Positions 7,800-16,008 of a stretch of 52,429 bases of DNA are shown in pieces (positions within the stretch are counted from its first letter, which is position 1; each line of letters starts with the position of its first letter). This stretch comes from an uncultured Microbacterium sp. (GTDB lineage: Bacteria; Actinomycetota; Actinomycetes; Actinomycetales; Microbacteriaceae). The translations under genes were made by a program, and so were the position numbers. The stretch covers positions 1 through 52,429 of the forward strand of contig NZ_CALBRW010000041.1 in assembly GCF_937927635.1 (NCBI RefSeq), in the 5' to 3' direction. The notes beneath the pieces are model-generated. The model was not told the origin of the DNA, did no database searches, and saw only the letters and a list, made by a program, of their open reading frames with translations.

Positions 7800-8681
7800 T
7801 TATGTCGCGAGGAGGTTCAGGATCAGCGGCGTGATGATGATCCCGACGTAGACGAACAGAGTGGTTGCCAGAGGCATCTGCATCCGCTCGCTCGCGCTGT
7901 TCGCTTTCTCGTGCTCCTCGGCGAGGAGCTTGTGCCGGAGGGTCTTTCCCCTCGATCTGAGTGTCTCATATATCGATGCGCCTTCCTCCCCCGAAAGTCG
8001 CACGATCTTGGCGACGTCGGCGAGGTCTGGGACGTCGATTTCCTCAGACAGGGACCGCAGTGCGTCCCACGGTGCGACACCGGCGTAGCGGGCTCGGGTG
8101 AGCTCCTGGCGGATGCGGACGAACACCCATGACCGGCCGACGTCGGCGGCTGTTTCGAGGGCGCGTGCAGCGGTGGCGCCGCGCTTGCGCTCAGCGGCGA
8201 CGAGCTCGAGGTAGACGGCGACGGCTCGGGTGAACTCGGCGCGCGCGTCGTTGGCCTTCGAGCGGATGTCCTGGTCGACGCTGAACCACAGCCACGCGGC
8301 GAGGGGGATGCCGAGCAGCCCGGGGATGTAGAACGGCATGAATCCGAGGGCCTGCGCGAACAGTCCGAGCGCGAGGGGTGCCACCAGCCCGACGAGGGCG
8401 AGGAGCACCTTGTCGTAGTAGTACTTGTCCAGCGGCATCTGGATCAACCGCAGGTCAGTGGTCGGCACTTTGAGCCAGGAGCGCTCGGGAAGGTGCTGCG
8501 CCACCCACGACCCGACCCGGTGCTGCAGCGAGTCGTCGCCTGCGTCGGGTAGGGCGATGGTGGTTTCGGTGAGTCGGTCGAGGGTGGCCGCCAGGTGTGG
8601 CTGCCGTGGGATGAGGGCGCTGATGATCAGCGCCACGCCGGCGCCGAGGATCAGGCCGGGGATGAGAGCGAGCAGGTTCAC
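7800..8681 (-). CDS. tadC: TadC-like inner-membrane platform protein
   Basis: 293 residues from GTG 8681, which overlaps the tadB stop (GTGA). A long upstream extension in the same frame is rejected because it runs through tadB and tadA. It has an N-terminal membrane helix (LLALIPGLILGAGVALIISALI), a middle pair of helices around KVLLALVGLVAPLALG and FYIPGLLGIPLAAWLW, a cytoplasmic T2SSF domain and a final helix (TTLFVYVGIIITPLILNLL). This is the GspF/TadC layout; with TadB it forms the platform turned by TadA. It is the last gene before the copy C promoter. Confidence 0.85.
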   Translation of the reverse strand: MNLLALIPGLILGAGVALIISALIPRQPHLAATLDRLTETTIALPDAGDDSLQHRVGSWVAQHLPERSWLKVPTTDLRLIQMPLDKYYYDKVLLALVGLVAPLALGLFAQALGFMPFYIPGLLGIPLAAWLWFSVDQDIRSKANDARAEFTRAVAVYLELVAAERKRGATAARALETAADVGRSWVFVRIRQELTRARYAGVAPWDALRSLSEEIDVPDLADVAKIVRLSGEEGASIYETLRSRGKTLRHKLLAEEHEKANSASERMQMPLATTLFVYVGIIITPLILNLLAT

Positions 8682-9544
8682 AGCGCGTCCTCCTTCGTCT
8701 CGGGAGCCACGAGCAGCCGGGGGGCGGGCTTGCCGATGCTGATCGAGCGCATCCACATCAGGAGCAGTCCGAAGAGGACGACCCAGATGGTCAGGAGCAC
8801 CTGGCCGAGCGGGGTGGCGTATGCGGCGGTGTAGGTGCCCAGGAACGGCAGTGCGGCCAGCACGACCAGGGTGGCGATCGCCACGATGCGGACCTGCGTG
8901 CGCGGCTTGGCGCGGTCGGTCTCGATCTGTCGCCGCACCTTCACTTCCTCGAAGATGATCTCCGCGAGGTCGTCGAGGGCTTCGGCGAGGCCGGCGCCGC
9001 GGGCCTGCTCTTTGAGCAGCAGGTGCATCACGATCAGGTCTGCGGTGGGATCGTCGAAGTCGCGGGCGAACGCCTCGAGGGCTTCCCGCGTGGGCCAGCG
9101 GGCGTTGAGCCGCGCGACGAGCGAGCCGACCTGCGTCTTGATCGTCTCGGGGGCGGAGGCGAGCGACGAGGTCAGTGTCTGCTCGAGGCCGGTGCCGGCG
9201 ACGGTGAGACCGGAGAGGCTGCGCGTCCAGGTCTCGAGCGCCTCGAGGCGAGCGATCTTCTGCGGCGCGTCGCCCTTGCTCAGGAACAGCGGCAGGGTGG
9301 CGCCGGCGACGGCAGCGATGGGGATCAGGATGAACCACCCGGAGTAGAGGAACAGCAGCACGCCGGCGGCGAGGCCGATCAGCGCCCACATCTGCTGCTG
9401 CCTGCTGAACCGAGGGGTGGTGCGCTTGGCGCGCACGGGCTTTGCGCTGCCCGGTTCGGGGGGTTGGTAGGCGAGCCCGAGCACGATCAGGATGCCGCCG
9501 GCGGCGGCGACCAGAATCGCGATCAGGATGCCGGCGGTGTTCAT
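8678..9544 (-). CDS. tadB: TadB-like inner-membrane platform protein
   Basis: 288 residues. It starts with a membrane helix (AGILIAILVAAAGGILIVLGLAY), then a tandem hydrophobic pair (MWALIGLAAGVLLFLYSGWFILIPIAAVAGATLPLFL), a cytoplasmic T2SSF helical domain, and a terminal pair ending near LLTIWVVLFGLLLMWM. This matches type II secretion F family TadB proteins. The start overlaps the tadA stop by four bases and the end overlaps the tadC start. It works in the membrane with TadC and TadA to extrude the Flp pilus. Confidence 0.85.
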   Translation of the reverse strand: MNTAGILIAILVAAAGGILIVLGLAYQPPEPGSAKPVRAKRTTPRFSRQQQMWALIGLAAGVLLFLYSGWFILIPIAAVAGATLPLFLSKGDAPQKIARLEALETWTRSLSGLTVAGTGLEQTLTSSLASAPETIKTQVGSLVARLNARWPTREALEAFARDFDDPTADLIVMHLLLKEQARGAGLAEALDDLAEIIFEEVKVRRQIETDRAKPRTQVRIVAIATLVVLAALPFLGTYTAAYATPLGQVLLTIWVVLFGLLLMWMRSISIGKPAPRLLVAPETKEDAL

Positions 9545-11160
9545 GCGTTGGCCTCCTGCGAGTAGGGGCTGAGCTCGCTTTCGCGGAATCCGACCTCGGC
9601 GAGCTTGTCGAGCAGTTCGCGGGAGGGCAGCTGGCCGAGCTCGAGGGTCTGCGTCGCCTTGTCGAACGTGAAGATCTTGCTGATCGTGGGGCGGGCGACG
9701 CCGTAGCTGTCCTCACCGGGCTGCACTTCGCAGATCGACGTGATCACGCGCCGTGCCTTGCCGGTTTCGTGGTCACGGATCTTCGCCATCTGGATGATCA
9801 GGTCGATGTTCTGCGCGATCTGGCGGTAGCAGTATGCCGGGGTGGCGTTGGAGCCGTCCTTCATCATCAGGGTGACCATGCGCTCGATCGCGTCTTCGGG
9901 GCTCTGCGAGTGCAGGGTGCTCATCGAGCCAACGCCGGACTGCATGGCCTGCAGCATCGCGTTGATCTCCGATCCGCGAACCTCACCCACGATCAGCCGG
10001 TCGGTGGTGTGTCGCAGCGAATCCTCGAGGCCGCGGATCAGGGGGAACTCACCTGCCCGCTCCCCCGACGCCCCGGGCTCGCCCTCGCCGGGCCGGTACT
10101 CGAAGGCGATCACGAGGGGGTGCTTCGCGGGGTTCTTGTGCAGGTAGAGCTCGCGTTCCATTTCGATCGTTGCAAGCTTCTCGTCCGGCGGGATGCAGTC
10201 GGCCAGCGCGCGCAGCAGGGTCGTCTTGCCGCTGGACTGGAAGCCGTTGGTGACGAGACTGAGTCCTGCCAGAACCGAGGCCTCGAGGAACTTGGCCGCG
10301 AGGGTTGTGAGGGTGTGGGTCGCGACCAGGTCGCCGAGCGAGATGTCGACGTGACGGTGAATACGGATGGTCACTGAGGGTCGTTCGGCGACCGGTCGAG
10401 CAAGAGCGGCGAGACGCGCGCCGCCGGGCAGGTCAAGGTGCAGAGACGGGCGGGAGGCGTTGAACGATCGCGCTCCCTCACCGCGACGGGTGGCGATGAA
10501 GTTGATCTCGCGCTCGAGCTCGTCATCACTCACCGACACCGGGTGCGGGTACTTCTGCCGGTTGCCACCGGCGAAGGTCAGCCACACGTTGTCGTAGCCG
10601 ACGATGTCGATGTTCTCGACGCCTTCGATGTCGACCAGCGGCTGCAGCCGGCCGAGGCGGAACATCGCATCGAAGACGGCTTGAGCGATGTCTTCCTGCA
10701 GCGTCGGGCTCCACTGCTCTCGGCCGTGCCGCGTGAGATCGTCGACCCGTGCGCGGATGAGCTCGGCCGTGTGCTGGCGGGCCATGATCTCGCGAGCTTC
10801 GTCGGTGAGGGTGGGGTCAGACTGACCGGCGTCGGCGAGGATCACCGAGACGGCGTCGCGGAACTCCGATACCGCGTCCCACGGGATGCGGCCCTGATCC
10901 TCGAACATCGCCGCAGCGCTTCGGCGGCTCGGAGGCACGACCGCTTGCGTCGTCGGGGGGATGGATGCGGCCGTGTCAGCGACCGCGAACGGGTCGATGG
11001 TCGGGGTCGGTGTCGCCGACTGTGCGGGCGCCTGCTGCTCGCCCCGAGCGGCGGCGCGCAGCAGGTGGCTCGCTGCGGGGTTCGCTGCAGGGCGCGGCGG
11101 CTGGTTGAACAGGGGCAGCGTGGAGAGGTCTGCGGGGTCTGGGGTGTCGTTCTTGGCCAT
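9541..11160 (-). CDS. tadA: Tad pilus assembly ATPase
   Basis: 539 residues, a CpaF/TadA member of the type II/IV secretion ATPases that power pilus extrusion from the cytoplasmic face. Walker A is GFQSSGKTT at about residues 306-314. An Asp-box/Walker B region surrounds LIVGEVRGSEINAML at about 390, followed by a His-box region (STLHSQSPEDAIERM). The N-terminal 130 residues are a proline/alanine-rich extension before the conserved domain, longer than in minimal TadA. It overlaps tadB by four bases and starts two bases after the tadZ-like gene ends. Confidence 0.9.
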   Translation of the reverse strand: MAKNDTPDPADLSTLPLFNQPPRPAANPAASHLLRAAARGEQQAPAQSATPTPTIDPFAVADTAASIPPTTQAVVPPSRRSAAAMFEDQGRIPWDAVSEFRDAVSVILADAGQSDPTLTDEAREIMARQHTAELIRARVDDLTRHGREQWSPTLQEDIAQAVFDAMFRLGRLQPLVDIEGVENIDIVGYDNVWLTFAGGNRQKYPHPVSVSDDELEREINFIATRRGEGARSFNASRPSLHLDLPGGARLAALARPVAERPSVTIRIHRHVDISLGDLVATHTLTTLAAKFLEASVLAGLSLVTNGFQSSGKTTLLRALADCIPPDEKLATIEMERELYLHKNPAKHPLVIAFEYRPGEGEPGASGERAGEFPLIRGLEDSLRHTTDRLIVGEVRGSEINAMLQAMQSGVGSMSTLHSQSPEDAIERMVTLMMKDGSNATPAYCYRQIAQNIDLIIQMAKIRDHETGKARRVITSICEVQPGEDSYGVARPTISKIFTFDKATQTLELGQLPSRELLDKLAEVGFRESELSPYSQEANA

Positions 11161-11162
11161 GG

Positions 11163-11957
11163 TCAGTCCTGTGCTGTCGGCGTGTAGCGGCGGCCGGCGA
11201 GATCACCGTCGAGGGCGGTGATGATCTCTGTCAGTGCCTTGGTGTAGGGCGAGCGCTTTGCGGGGGCCGCGGCTCCGTGCGAGTAGTGCGCGGCGGTGGC
11301 GGGGTCCCAGGGCAGTGCGCCAACGAAGGGCAGGCCGGTCTTGGAGGAGATCTCGTTGGCGCTGTATCCCTGGCCACGCAGCGGCGTGGTGGTGATCGTG
11401 AGCCCGAGGTAGTCGCGGTGGCCGGATGCCTCGAGCGTGGTCGCGAAGGCACCCGCGCTCGCGTACAGGGAGTGGATGTCCGGGAGGGTGTTCCCGGTGA
11501 CCACGAGCACGGCGTCTGCTGCAGCAATCAGCGGGCTGCGAGGGTCTCCGGGGGCGAACCGTCCGGCGTCGACGATGATGTCCAGGTCGGGAGCATCGGC
11601 CGTGCGCGGCAGCTGCTCGAGTGCGCGCAGCAGGTTCGCCCAGAACGCGCTGGTCGTTCCGCGTGCTCCGCCGAGGTCGTTGAACCCCGGGATGACGTAG
11701 CGGCCTTCGCCGAGACTGATCGTCTGCGCGAAGAGGGTCTCGCCGTCCAGGCCACCGCGGAGGTTGGCGATCGCGGCTTCGGTGAGGCTCTGGACGTGCT
11801 GGTACTGGCCGCGCAGGTAGCCGGAGAGGACGTGGCTGGTCTTGGCGATGTCGGCCTCGAGCAGGAGCGCCGGCCGCGGCCAGTTGAGTGTGAGGGCGGT
11901 TGCCAGGGTGGATACTCCCGGCGCGCCCGATGTGCTGGTGAGGTAGACGATCGACAT
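11163..11957 (-). CDS. TadZ/CpaE-like ParA-family protein
   Basis: 264 residues with a ParA/MinD fold signature: beta strand plus P-loop region (TSTSGAPGVSTLATAL), then LLLEADIAKTS and DIIVDAGR. The P-loop lacks the Walker A lysine (SGAPGVST in place of GKGGVGKT). Such degeneracy is seen in TadZ proteins, which localise the pilus at a pole and bind ATP weakly or not at all. Its position between the SAF protein and tadA fits TadZ. Plasmid partition is unlikely because a complete parA lies upstream. Confidence 0.8.
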   Translation of the reverse strand: MSIVYLTSTSGAPGVSTLATALTLNWPRPALLLEADIAKTSHVLSGYLRGQYQHVQSLTEAAIANLRGGLDGETLFAQTISLGEGRYVIPGFNDLGGARGTTSAFWANLLRALEQLPRTADAPDLDIIVDAGRFAPGDPRSPLIAAADAVLVVTGNTLPDIHSLYASAGAFATTLEASGHRDYLGLTITTTPLRGQGYSANEISSKTGLPFVGALPWDPATAAHYSHGAAAPAKRSPYTKALTEIITALDGDLAGRRYTPTAQD

Positions 11958-11963
11958 CGGGGC

Positions 11964-12647
11964 TTACTCCCCCACGCCGTCGAGGACGATGGACACACGC
12001 TGTGTGGCGGCGCGCGCTGCGATCGATGCTGCTTCCCGCTCGGGGACCACGACGTCGACGATCCAGGTCTGGTTGGCCTCGTCGTAGGTGGTGGTGAACA
12101 CGGTGGCGTCGAAGGTCTGCGGATCCGATGTCGGCGGCTCTCCCTGCGCGACCGGGGTGTCGACCAGGCGGACGGCGTCGCCGGCTGCGAGACGGTAGGA
12201 GGGCAGCTGGCTTGCGTTCACAGCGATGCCGACGATCGAGGAGCCTTCCGGGACCGGCAGCGTGTCGAGGGTGTTGCTGGTGGTCAGCAGCGATCCGGCG
12301 GGCAGGTCGACGGCTGCGACCTGCCCGACGATGTCGGATGCTTCCGAAGCGGGGATCGCGTCGACGTTCTGCCCGCCGGCGATCGAGATCGTCGTGAGGT
12401 CGTTCTGAGTGATCGCTTCACCGCGCTGGACGGTGTCGCTGACGGTCAGGACCGAGACGGTGCGCGACGTGGTGGTGGTGATGTACCAGGTGGCCAACGC
12501 GCCGATGAGGACGATGGTGATGCCGAGGGCGATCATCCACACGCGGCGACGAGACTTCGTCGGCTGCCCGACCGCGGCGGGTCGGGTCGGGGCCTTCTCG
12601 GTGTTCCGGGCTCGCTTGCTGGTCTTCTCAGGGGCGGTTGTGCTCAT
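11964..12647 (-). CDS. SAF-domain protein, RcpC/CpaB-like
   Basis: 227 residues: a basic, Lys/Arg/Pro-rich N-terminal tail, one membrane helix (VWMIALGITIVLIGALATWYI, about 36-56), then an extracytoplasmic SAF-like domain (VQRGEAITQNDLTTISI ... GQVAAVDLPAGSLLTT). CpaB/RcpC proteins of this kind are Tad components. In Gram-positives they probably act in the wall-facing channel. The gene begins three bases after the RHH-like gene ends and runs into tadZ-like after six bases. Confidence 0.8.
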   Translation of the reverse strand: MSTTAPEKTSKRARNTEKAPTRPAAVGQPTKSRRRVWMIALGITIVLIGALATWYITTTTSRTVSVLTVSDTVQRGEAITQNDLTTISIAGGQNVDAIPASEASDIVGQVAAVDLPAGSLLTTSNTLDTLPVPEGSSIVGIAVNASQLPSYRLAAGDAVRLVDTPVAQGEPPTSDPQTFDATVFTTTYDEANQTWIVDVVVPEREAASIAARAATQRVSIVLDGVGE

Positions 12648-12650
12648 GGG

Positions 12651-13277
12651 TCAGCTCTTCTCGATGGTGGGCAGGTAGGCCTCGTAGGCCACGGTGATGA
12701 GGAAGTTGCGGCTGGGGGCGCCGACCTCGGCGGTGACGCGGTCGAGGACGTTCCTGTTGGTGTCGCTCATCTTCACGGTGTGCTTGACCCGGGCCTCCCC
12801 CGACGCCTTGGGCGCGGTGGGGTTGGGTCGGGCGAACAGGACCGTGCGCTCGGCCTTGCGGCTGGCTGCGGCGGTGGCTTCGGCGATGAGTTCAGGCAGG
12901 CGCTCATACGTCGTCTCGATCGCGTCGAGGAGGACGTTGTGGTGGCTCCACCGGGTGGTGGCCATGTACGCCTGCAGTCGCTCGTTGAGCTCCTCGGTCA
13001 GGTGCACCGGGACGCCCTTGGAGGCGGTCTCACGGTCGCTGTCACCGTCAGCGGCCGCGGCGGTGCGGCGAGGGCCGCGCGTCTTGCGGGCCGGCGTGCT
13101 GGTCTCCTCTGCGGCGGGAGGCGGCGTCGCCTTCTCGGTTGCCGGAGTCGGTGCCGGTTCAGTCTGCGCCGGTGGGGTCGGTGCGGCTGCCGGCGTAGGC
13201 GCCGCCTGCTCCCCCGCGGTCGGCGCGGGTGTGTCAGCGTCCTTGCCGACCAGTGATCCCAGGCTCTTGCGTGCCAT
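12651..13277 (-). CDS. RHH-like partition partner of ParA
   Basis: 208 residues. The start ATG 13277 overlaps the parA stop (TGATG), the coupling expected of a ParA/centromere-binder pair. After a Pro/Ala/Thr-rich low-complexity segment (about 15-75) come two similar stretches, each with a short strand followed by two helices. One begins GVPVHLTEELNERLQAYM and the other VKHTVKMSDTNRNVLDRV. Both are consistent with ribbon-helix-helix folds. Likely targets are the TATTGCGC sites in the gene-free region just upstream of parA. The pairing and target are inferences. Confidence 0.6.
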   Translation of the reverse strand: MARKSLGSLVGKDADTPAPTAGEQAAPTPAAAPTPPAQTEPAPTPATEKATPPPAAEETSTPARKTRGPRRTAAAADGDSDRETASKGVPVHLTEELNERLQAYMATTRWSHHNVLLDAIETTYERLPELIAEATAAASRKAERTVLFARPNPTAPKASGEARVKHTVKMSDTNRNVLDRVTAEVGAPSRNFLITVAYEAYLPTIEKS

Positions 13278-13939
13278 CAGTTCGCTCCCTTCATGGCGGG
13301 CGTGGCCTCTAGTGCGGTCTGTAGTTCTCGGGCGACGGTGGTGAAGTCGAAGATCGCGTTCTGCGTCGCGCGGGTGTCGCTGTACTGGGTGACGACCTTC
13401 CCGTCCAGCGGGCCGTCCGCGATGCTCTTGCTCGCCCGGATGTACCCCTGGAAGCGGGGCATCTTGAGGCCGCCGTCGACGAGCTCCTGCCAGTCCTCGA
13501 GTTGGCCGAACACTCGGCGGTCGATCTTGTTCAGGAGCACCCGGTACTCGAGGCCGCGCGGTGCGATGTGCTGGGCGACGGTGCGACGCAGCGCCGGAAC
13601 GACGAGGGGCTCGGGGTTGAGTGGGAGGACGACGAAGTCCGCCACGTCGAGGACGGCGGAGAGGACGGCGGTGTTGTCGAGGCTGCCGGGGGTGTCGATC
13701 AGGACGTAGTCGTAGTCGTCGGCGTTGCGGATCAGCGAGAGGTTGTTCGGGTCGACGTCGGCGGTGAAGTCGAAGGGCAGCTCCTCCCCCGCGTTCTCGG
13801 CCCACCAGGTCGTGGACTCCTGCGGGTCGACGTCGACCACGAGGACGCGGTTACCGCGCGTCAGGCAGGCCGCGACGTTCATGACGGTGGTCGTCTTGCC
13901 GACCCCGCCCTTCTGCCCGACGATCGCGATGACCTTCAT
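13277..13939 (-). CDS. parA: ParA-family partition ATPase
   Basis: 220 residues. A deviant Walker A (KGGVGKTTT, about residues 10-18) opens the protein, followed by VVDVDPQESTTWW and YVLIDTPGSLDN (Walker B region). It lacks an N-terminal HTH, so it is the short type Ib-like ParA that works with a small DNA-binding partner. These proteins form ATP-dependent gradients on the nucleoid to segregate plasmids. The partner overlaps its 3' end and the Tad genes continue directly after it, so partition and pilus assembly may share a transcript. The start at 13939 follows GGGAGGG, a good ribosome binding site. Confidence 0.9.
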   Translation of the reverse strand: MKVIAIVGQKGGVGKTTTVMNVAACLTRGNRVLVVDVDPQESTTWWAENAGEELPFDFTADVDPNNLSLIRNADDYDYVLIDTPGSLDNTAVLSAVLDVADFVVLPLNPEPLVVPALRRTVAQHIAPRGLEYRVLLNKIDRRVFGQLEDWQELVDGGLKMPRFQGYIRASKSIADGPLDGKVVTQYSDTRATQNAIFDFTTVARELQTALEATPAMKGAN

Positions 13940-14082
13940 CCGTCCCTCCCGTTCCTCATAAGCGCCGATGTGGTGGTGACGCTGCGACGACGTGGCGCAT
14001 TAGCCACGCTCGACAGTAAGCACATGTGCAGATTCATGGCGGCAGTCTAGCGATCTACCCCCGACATACCCGCGCAAGACTG

Positions 14083-14436
14083 GCGCAACAGGAGTGCAAT
14101 ACCGCGGGGCGTATGCGAGTAGCTAAGGCGGCAGAAGGGCGCTAGACCCCCGCCATAGTTGCAACTGAGCATGCGCGCTACTGCCGGGGGTATGGCAAAG
14201 CTATTGCGCTACGCAAGTGGCGACACGGCGGCGATACGGCGCCAGTCGGGCGCAATACGTGGCGCAATACTGGTGCATCACACGCAGCATATATTGCCGC
14301 TGTATTGCGCTTGATGTTGCGCCGATGGGGCAAGGTAGGAGCGCGGATGGGGCGCGATGCTTGCGACTGTCGACCGCTGGTCATCCGGGATCTATTGCGC
14401 CCAGGTTGAGCAACCGGTCGTGCGTCGGTGTTGCGC
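14083..14436. repeat. TATTGCGC site cluster
   Basis: Exact TATTGCGC octamers occur at 14202, 14303 and 14393 on the plus strand, and as GCGCAATA at 14250 and 14262, twelve bases apart. Shorter GTTGCGC matches lie at 14316 and 14430, the first followed by CGATG and the second by CGATGAG. GCGCAA occurs at 14083. Density and mixed orientation suggest binding sites for a partition protein such as the RHH-like partner of ParA, or replication iterons. Confidence 0.65.
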
Positions 14437-14660
14437 CGATGAGCCTATAGACCTTGGTGGCGATGTTGCGGCCGATCGGTGGGGGAGCGGAGCACGTCAG
14501 GCGGGAGGGGGTTCGGTCCCGGCGGGCGAGGGGCTTCCATCGACCCGAATAGGTGTCGATGGGAGGGGACGCAGGAGCCGATCACGTCCTGCGCGGCCGT
14601 CAGAGCGATTCTGAGCGCCGAACGGGTTCGTGCGCGTGTGTCAGGGCGCCAGCAGGCGTG

Positions 14661-14693
14661 ACAAAGCCCCTGGGGGCCATCCAGGGGCTTTGT
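14661..14693. terminator. Hairpin terminator after the sigma-like gene
   Basis: A perfect 13-base inverted repeat (ACAAAGCCCCTGG / CCAGGGGCTTTGT) with a seven-base loop, 19 bases beyond the stop of the sigma-like gene. On the minus strand the stem ends in T-containing ACAAAGC-type sequence rather than a long T tract, as is common in high-GC actinobacteria. Confidence 0.8.
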
Positions 14694-14711
14694 CGGATCG
14701 GGGGGTCGAGC

Positions 14712-15482
14712 TCAGCTGCGGCGGGGGGCGTAGGAGACTCGCTCCTGCACGTCACCGCACACCGCGGTCATGAGCTTCGTGCGGACGCGGTGCACCCGGC
14801 GGTTGAGCGTGTCGCGGCTGATGCCGAGCTCGTCTGCTGCCTGCTGGCGCTCCTCGCCGGGGTTGCCCTCGGCGAGTTCGATCCGGGCGAGCAGGCGGAC
14901 CTCGTCTGCCGTGAGGATGCCGTTGTCGATGGCCCAGGTGAACAGGGTGACGAGGTCGCGCAAGGGGTCGTCGATCTCGGTGTCGGCGTCGGCGTTCACG
15001 AGGTGCTCCAGGGTCTCGTCGTCGACTGCGAGCTCGACGTCGGCGGAGGCGCCGAAGCCTCGCTCGAGGAGCTTGATGCACTCGAGTCGGATGTTGCCGG
15101 CGACCGAGCTCGTGCGGTGCAGCGGGTAGGTGCGAATGACCTCCCACAGCGCGCCGATCGTGGTCGCGGTGGCGTCGGTGGGGGAGTTGCGCCAGATGGC
15201 GCGAACGCTGCTGCAGGTGCGTGCGAGACGGAACGCCAGGGGCAGGAAGGACTTGAGGATCACCTTGCCGGCGACGACGTCGCCGCCGTGCTCGAGCTCG
15301 AGCAGACGGCTGAGGATCTGGTCGCGGTCCTCGGCCAGCTGGGGCCGGCGGATGAGCTCGATCGCCTCGTCGCCGGTGAGCTCGCCGAGGACGCCGTAGT
15401 CGTGGCGCAAGGTCGCGAGCGTGCTGTTCCACTCATTCAGTAGTGCCCGCTCGAGGGTGGTGGCTGCGTTGTAGACGTGCAT
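14712..15482 (-). CDS. Sigma-factor-like protein
   Basis: 256 residues. The middle part (about 70-140) resembles sigma region 2 helices (KVILKSFLPLAFRLARTC, ALWEVIRTYPLHRTSSVAGN). The end (about 190-240) has a region-4-like helix-turn-helix: EVRLLARIELAEG, then QQAADELGISRDTLNRRVHR. An acidic linker separates them. It would recruit RNA polymerase to a special promoter class. It stands alone, read opposite to the T4SS operon, with its own terminator, and GAAGGGCC serves as ribosome binding site. The 34-bp elements are its most plausible targets. Similarity is by pattern only, and a general HTH regulator is the alternative. Confidence 0.65.
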   Translation of the reverse strand: MHVYNAATTLERALLNEWNSTLATLRHDYGVLGELTGDEAIELIRRPQLAEDRDQILSRLLELEHGGDVVAGKVILKSFLPLAFRLARTCSSVRAIWRNSPTDATATTIGALWEVIRTYPLHRTSSVAGNIRLECIKLLERGFGASADVELAVDDETLEHLVNADADTEIDDPLRDLVTLFTWAIDNGILTADEVRLLARIELAEGNPGEERQQAADELGISRDTLNRRVHRVRTKLMTAVCGDVQERVSYAPRRS

Positions 15483-15661
15483 GGAAATGGCCCTTCGTCG
15501 CTACGTCGATTGACGGCGGCCACGTTCCTCAGCACCCCAGGGTCAACGTCTGGATAAGGGCGGGAGCGATCTGCGCACGCACTCGCGCGGTGGCAGTCGC
15601 GACTCTGGATCAGACCTAGAAAAAGCCCGGTCACAGGGATGAAAAGTGCGTGGCTAGAAGG

Positions 15662-15669
15662 GCGCAATA
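15662..15669. repeat. Single TATTGCGC site upstream of the T4SS operon
   Basis: GCGCAATA, the same octamer as in the par region. It lies 25 bases upstream of copy D of the 34-bp element. It may let a partition-type protein control conjugation genes. Confidence 0.45.
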
Positions 15670-15694
15670 TTCCTGCAAGAAATCTCGTCGTCCG

Positions 15695-15728
15695 GTGTCC
15701 GCGAAGCGGCGGAAGGGGGGCCTATATG
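15695..15728 (+). promoter_or_regulatory. 34-bp bipartite element, copy D
   Basis: GTGTCCGCGAA-N13-GGCCTATATG followed by ACGTAGAG, on the plus strand. It sits 49 bases upstream of the GTG start at 15778 and so is placed to drive the whole conjugation operon. Confidence 0.8.
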
Positions 15729-15777
15729 ACGTAGAGCCCCCGGTGCGGGGGAGTGAAGACGACGACGAGAAGGGAAC

Positions 15778-16008
15778 GTGGCCGTGGCGGATGACAACCT
15801 CAGCGACCCGACCTGGGACAGCTTCAAGCCCGATGCCGCGCGCGCCATCCGTGCGACTCAGGGATTCGAGGATGCGGTAGCTCGGACCCTGGATCGCCCG
15901 TTCGACACGGGCACCTACGGGGGTGTCGAAGCGGCCCTCGCGGAACTGCGCGCAGCCGCGCCGGCAGCGATGCGGGTGGCCGGCATTCAGCTCAGCGGGG
16001 GTGCGTGA
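15778..16008 (+). CDS. Small unknown protein, first gene of T4SS operon
   Basis: 76 residues from GTG 15778, preceded by GAAGGGAAC; GTG 15784 is an alternative. The product is acidic at the front (ADDNLSDPTWDSFKPD) and alanine-rich with two predicted helices. No membrane segment or known motif. Its TGA overlaps the ATG of the TcpC-like gene, so it is translationally coupled to the secretion genes. Function unknown. Being the leading cistron after copy D, it may be a regulator or accessory of mating-pair formation. Confidence 0.65.
   Translation: MAVADDNLSDPTWDSFKPDAARAIRATQGFEDAVARTLDRPFDTGTYGGVEAALAELRAAAPAAMRVAGIQLSGGA

Larger units (their letters stand above)
13940..14711. other. Gene-free region, candidate centromere or origin
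   Basis: A 770-base stretch between parA and the sigma-like gene. I see no convincing gene on either strand. It holds a cluster of TATTGCGC and TTGCGC sites (14083-14436) and ends in a strong hairpin terminator (14661-14693). The parA promoter must lie in its left part. A partition site, a replication origin or both would fit. Confidence 0.6.
15483..15777. other. Divergent intergenic region
   Basis: 295 bases between the divergent sigma-like gene and the T4SS operon. It contains one GCGCAATA octamer (15662) and copy D of the 34-bp element (15695-15728) facing the T4SS operon. No copy of the element faces the sigma-like gene. Otherwise I see nothing in it. Confidence 0.6.

Noticed and set aside
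13940..14711. Several frames of 60-85 codons in the par-proximal gene-free region
   Set aside because: No ribosome binding sites, no hydrophobic or motif patterns, and they run across the TATTGCGC cluster on both strands.
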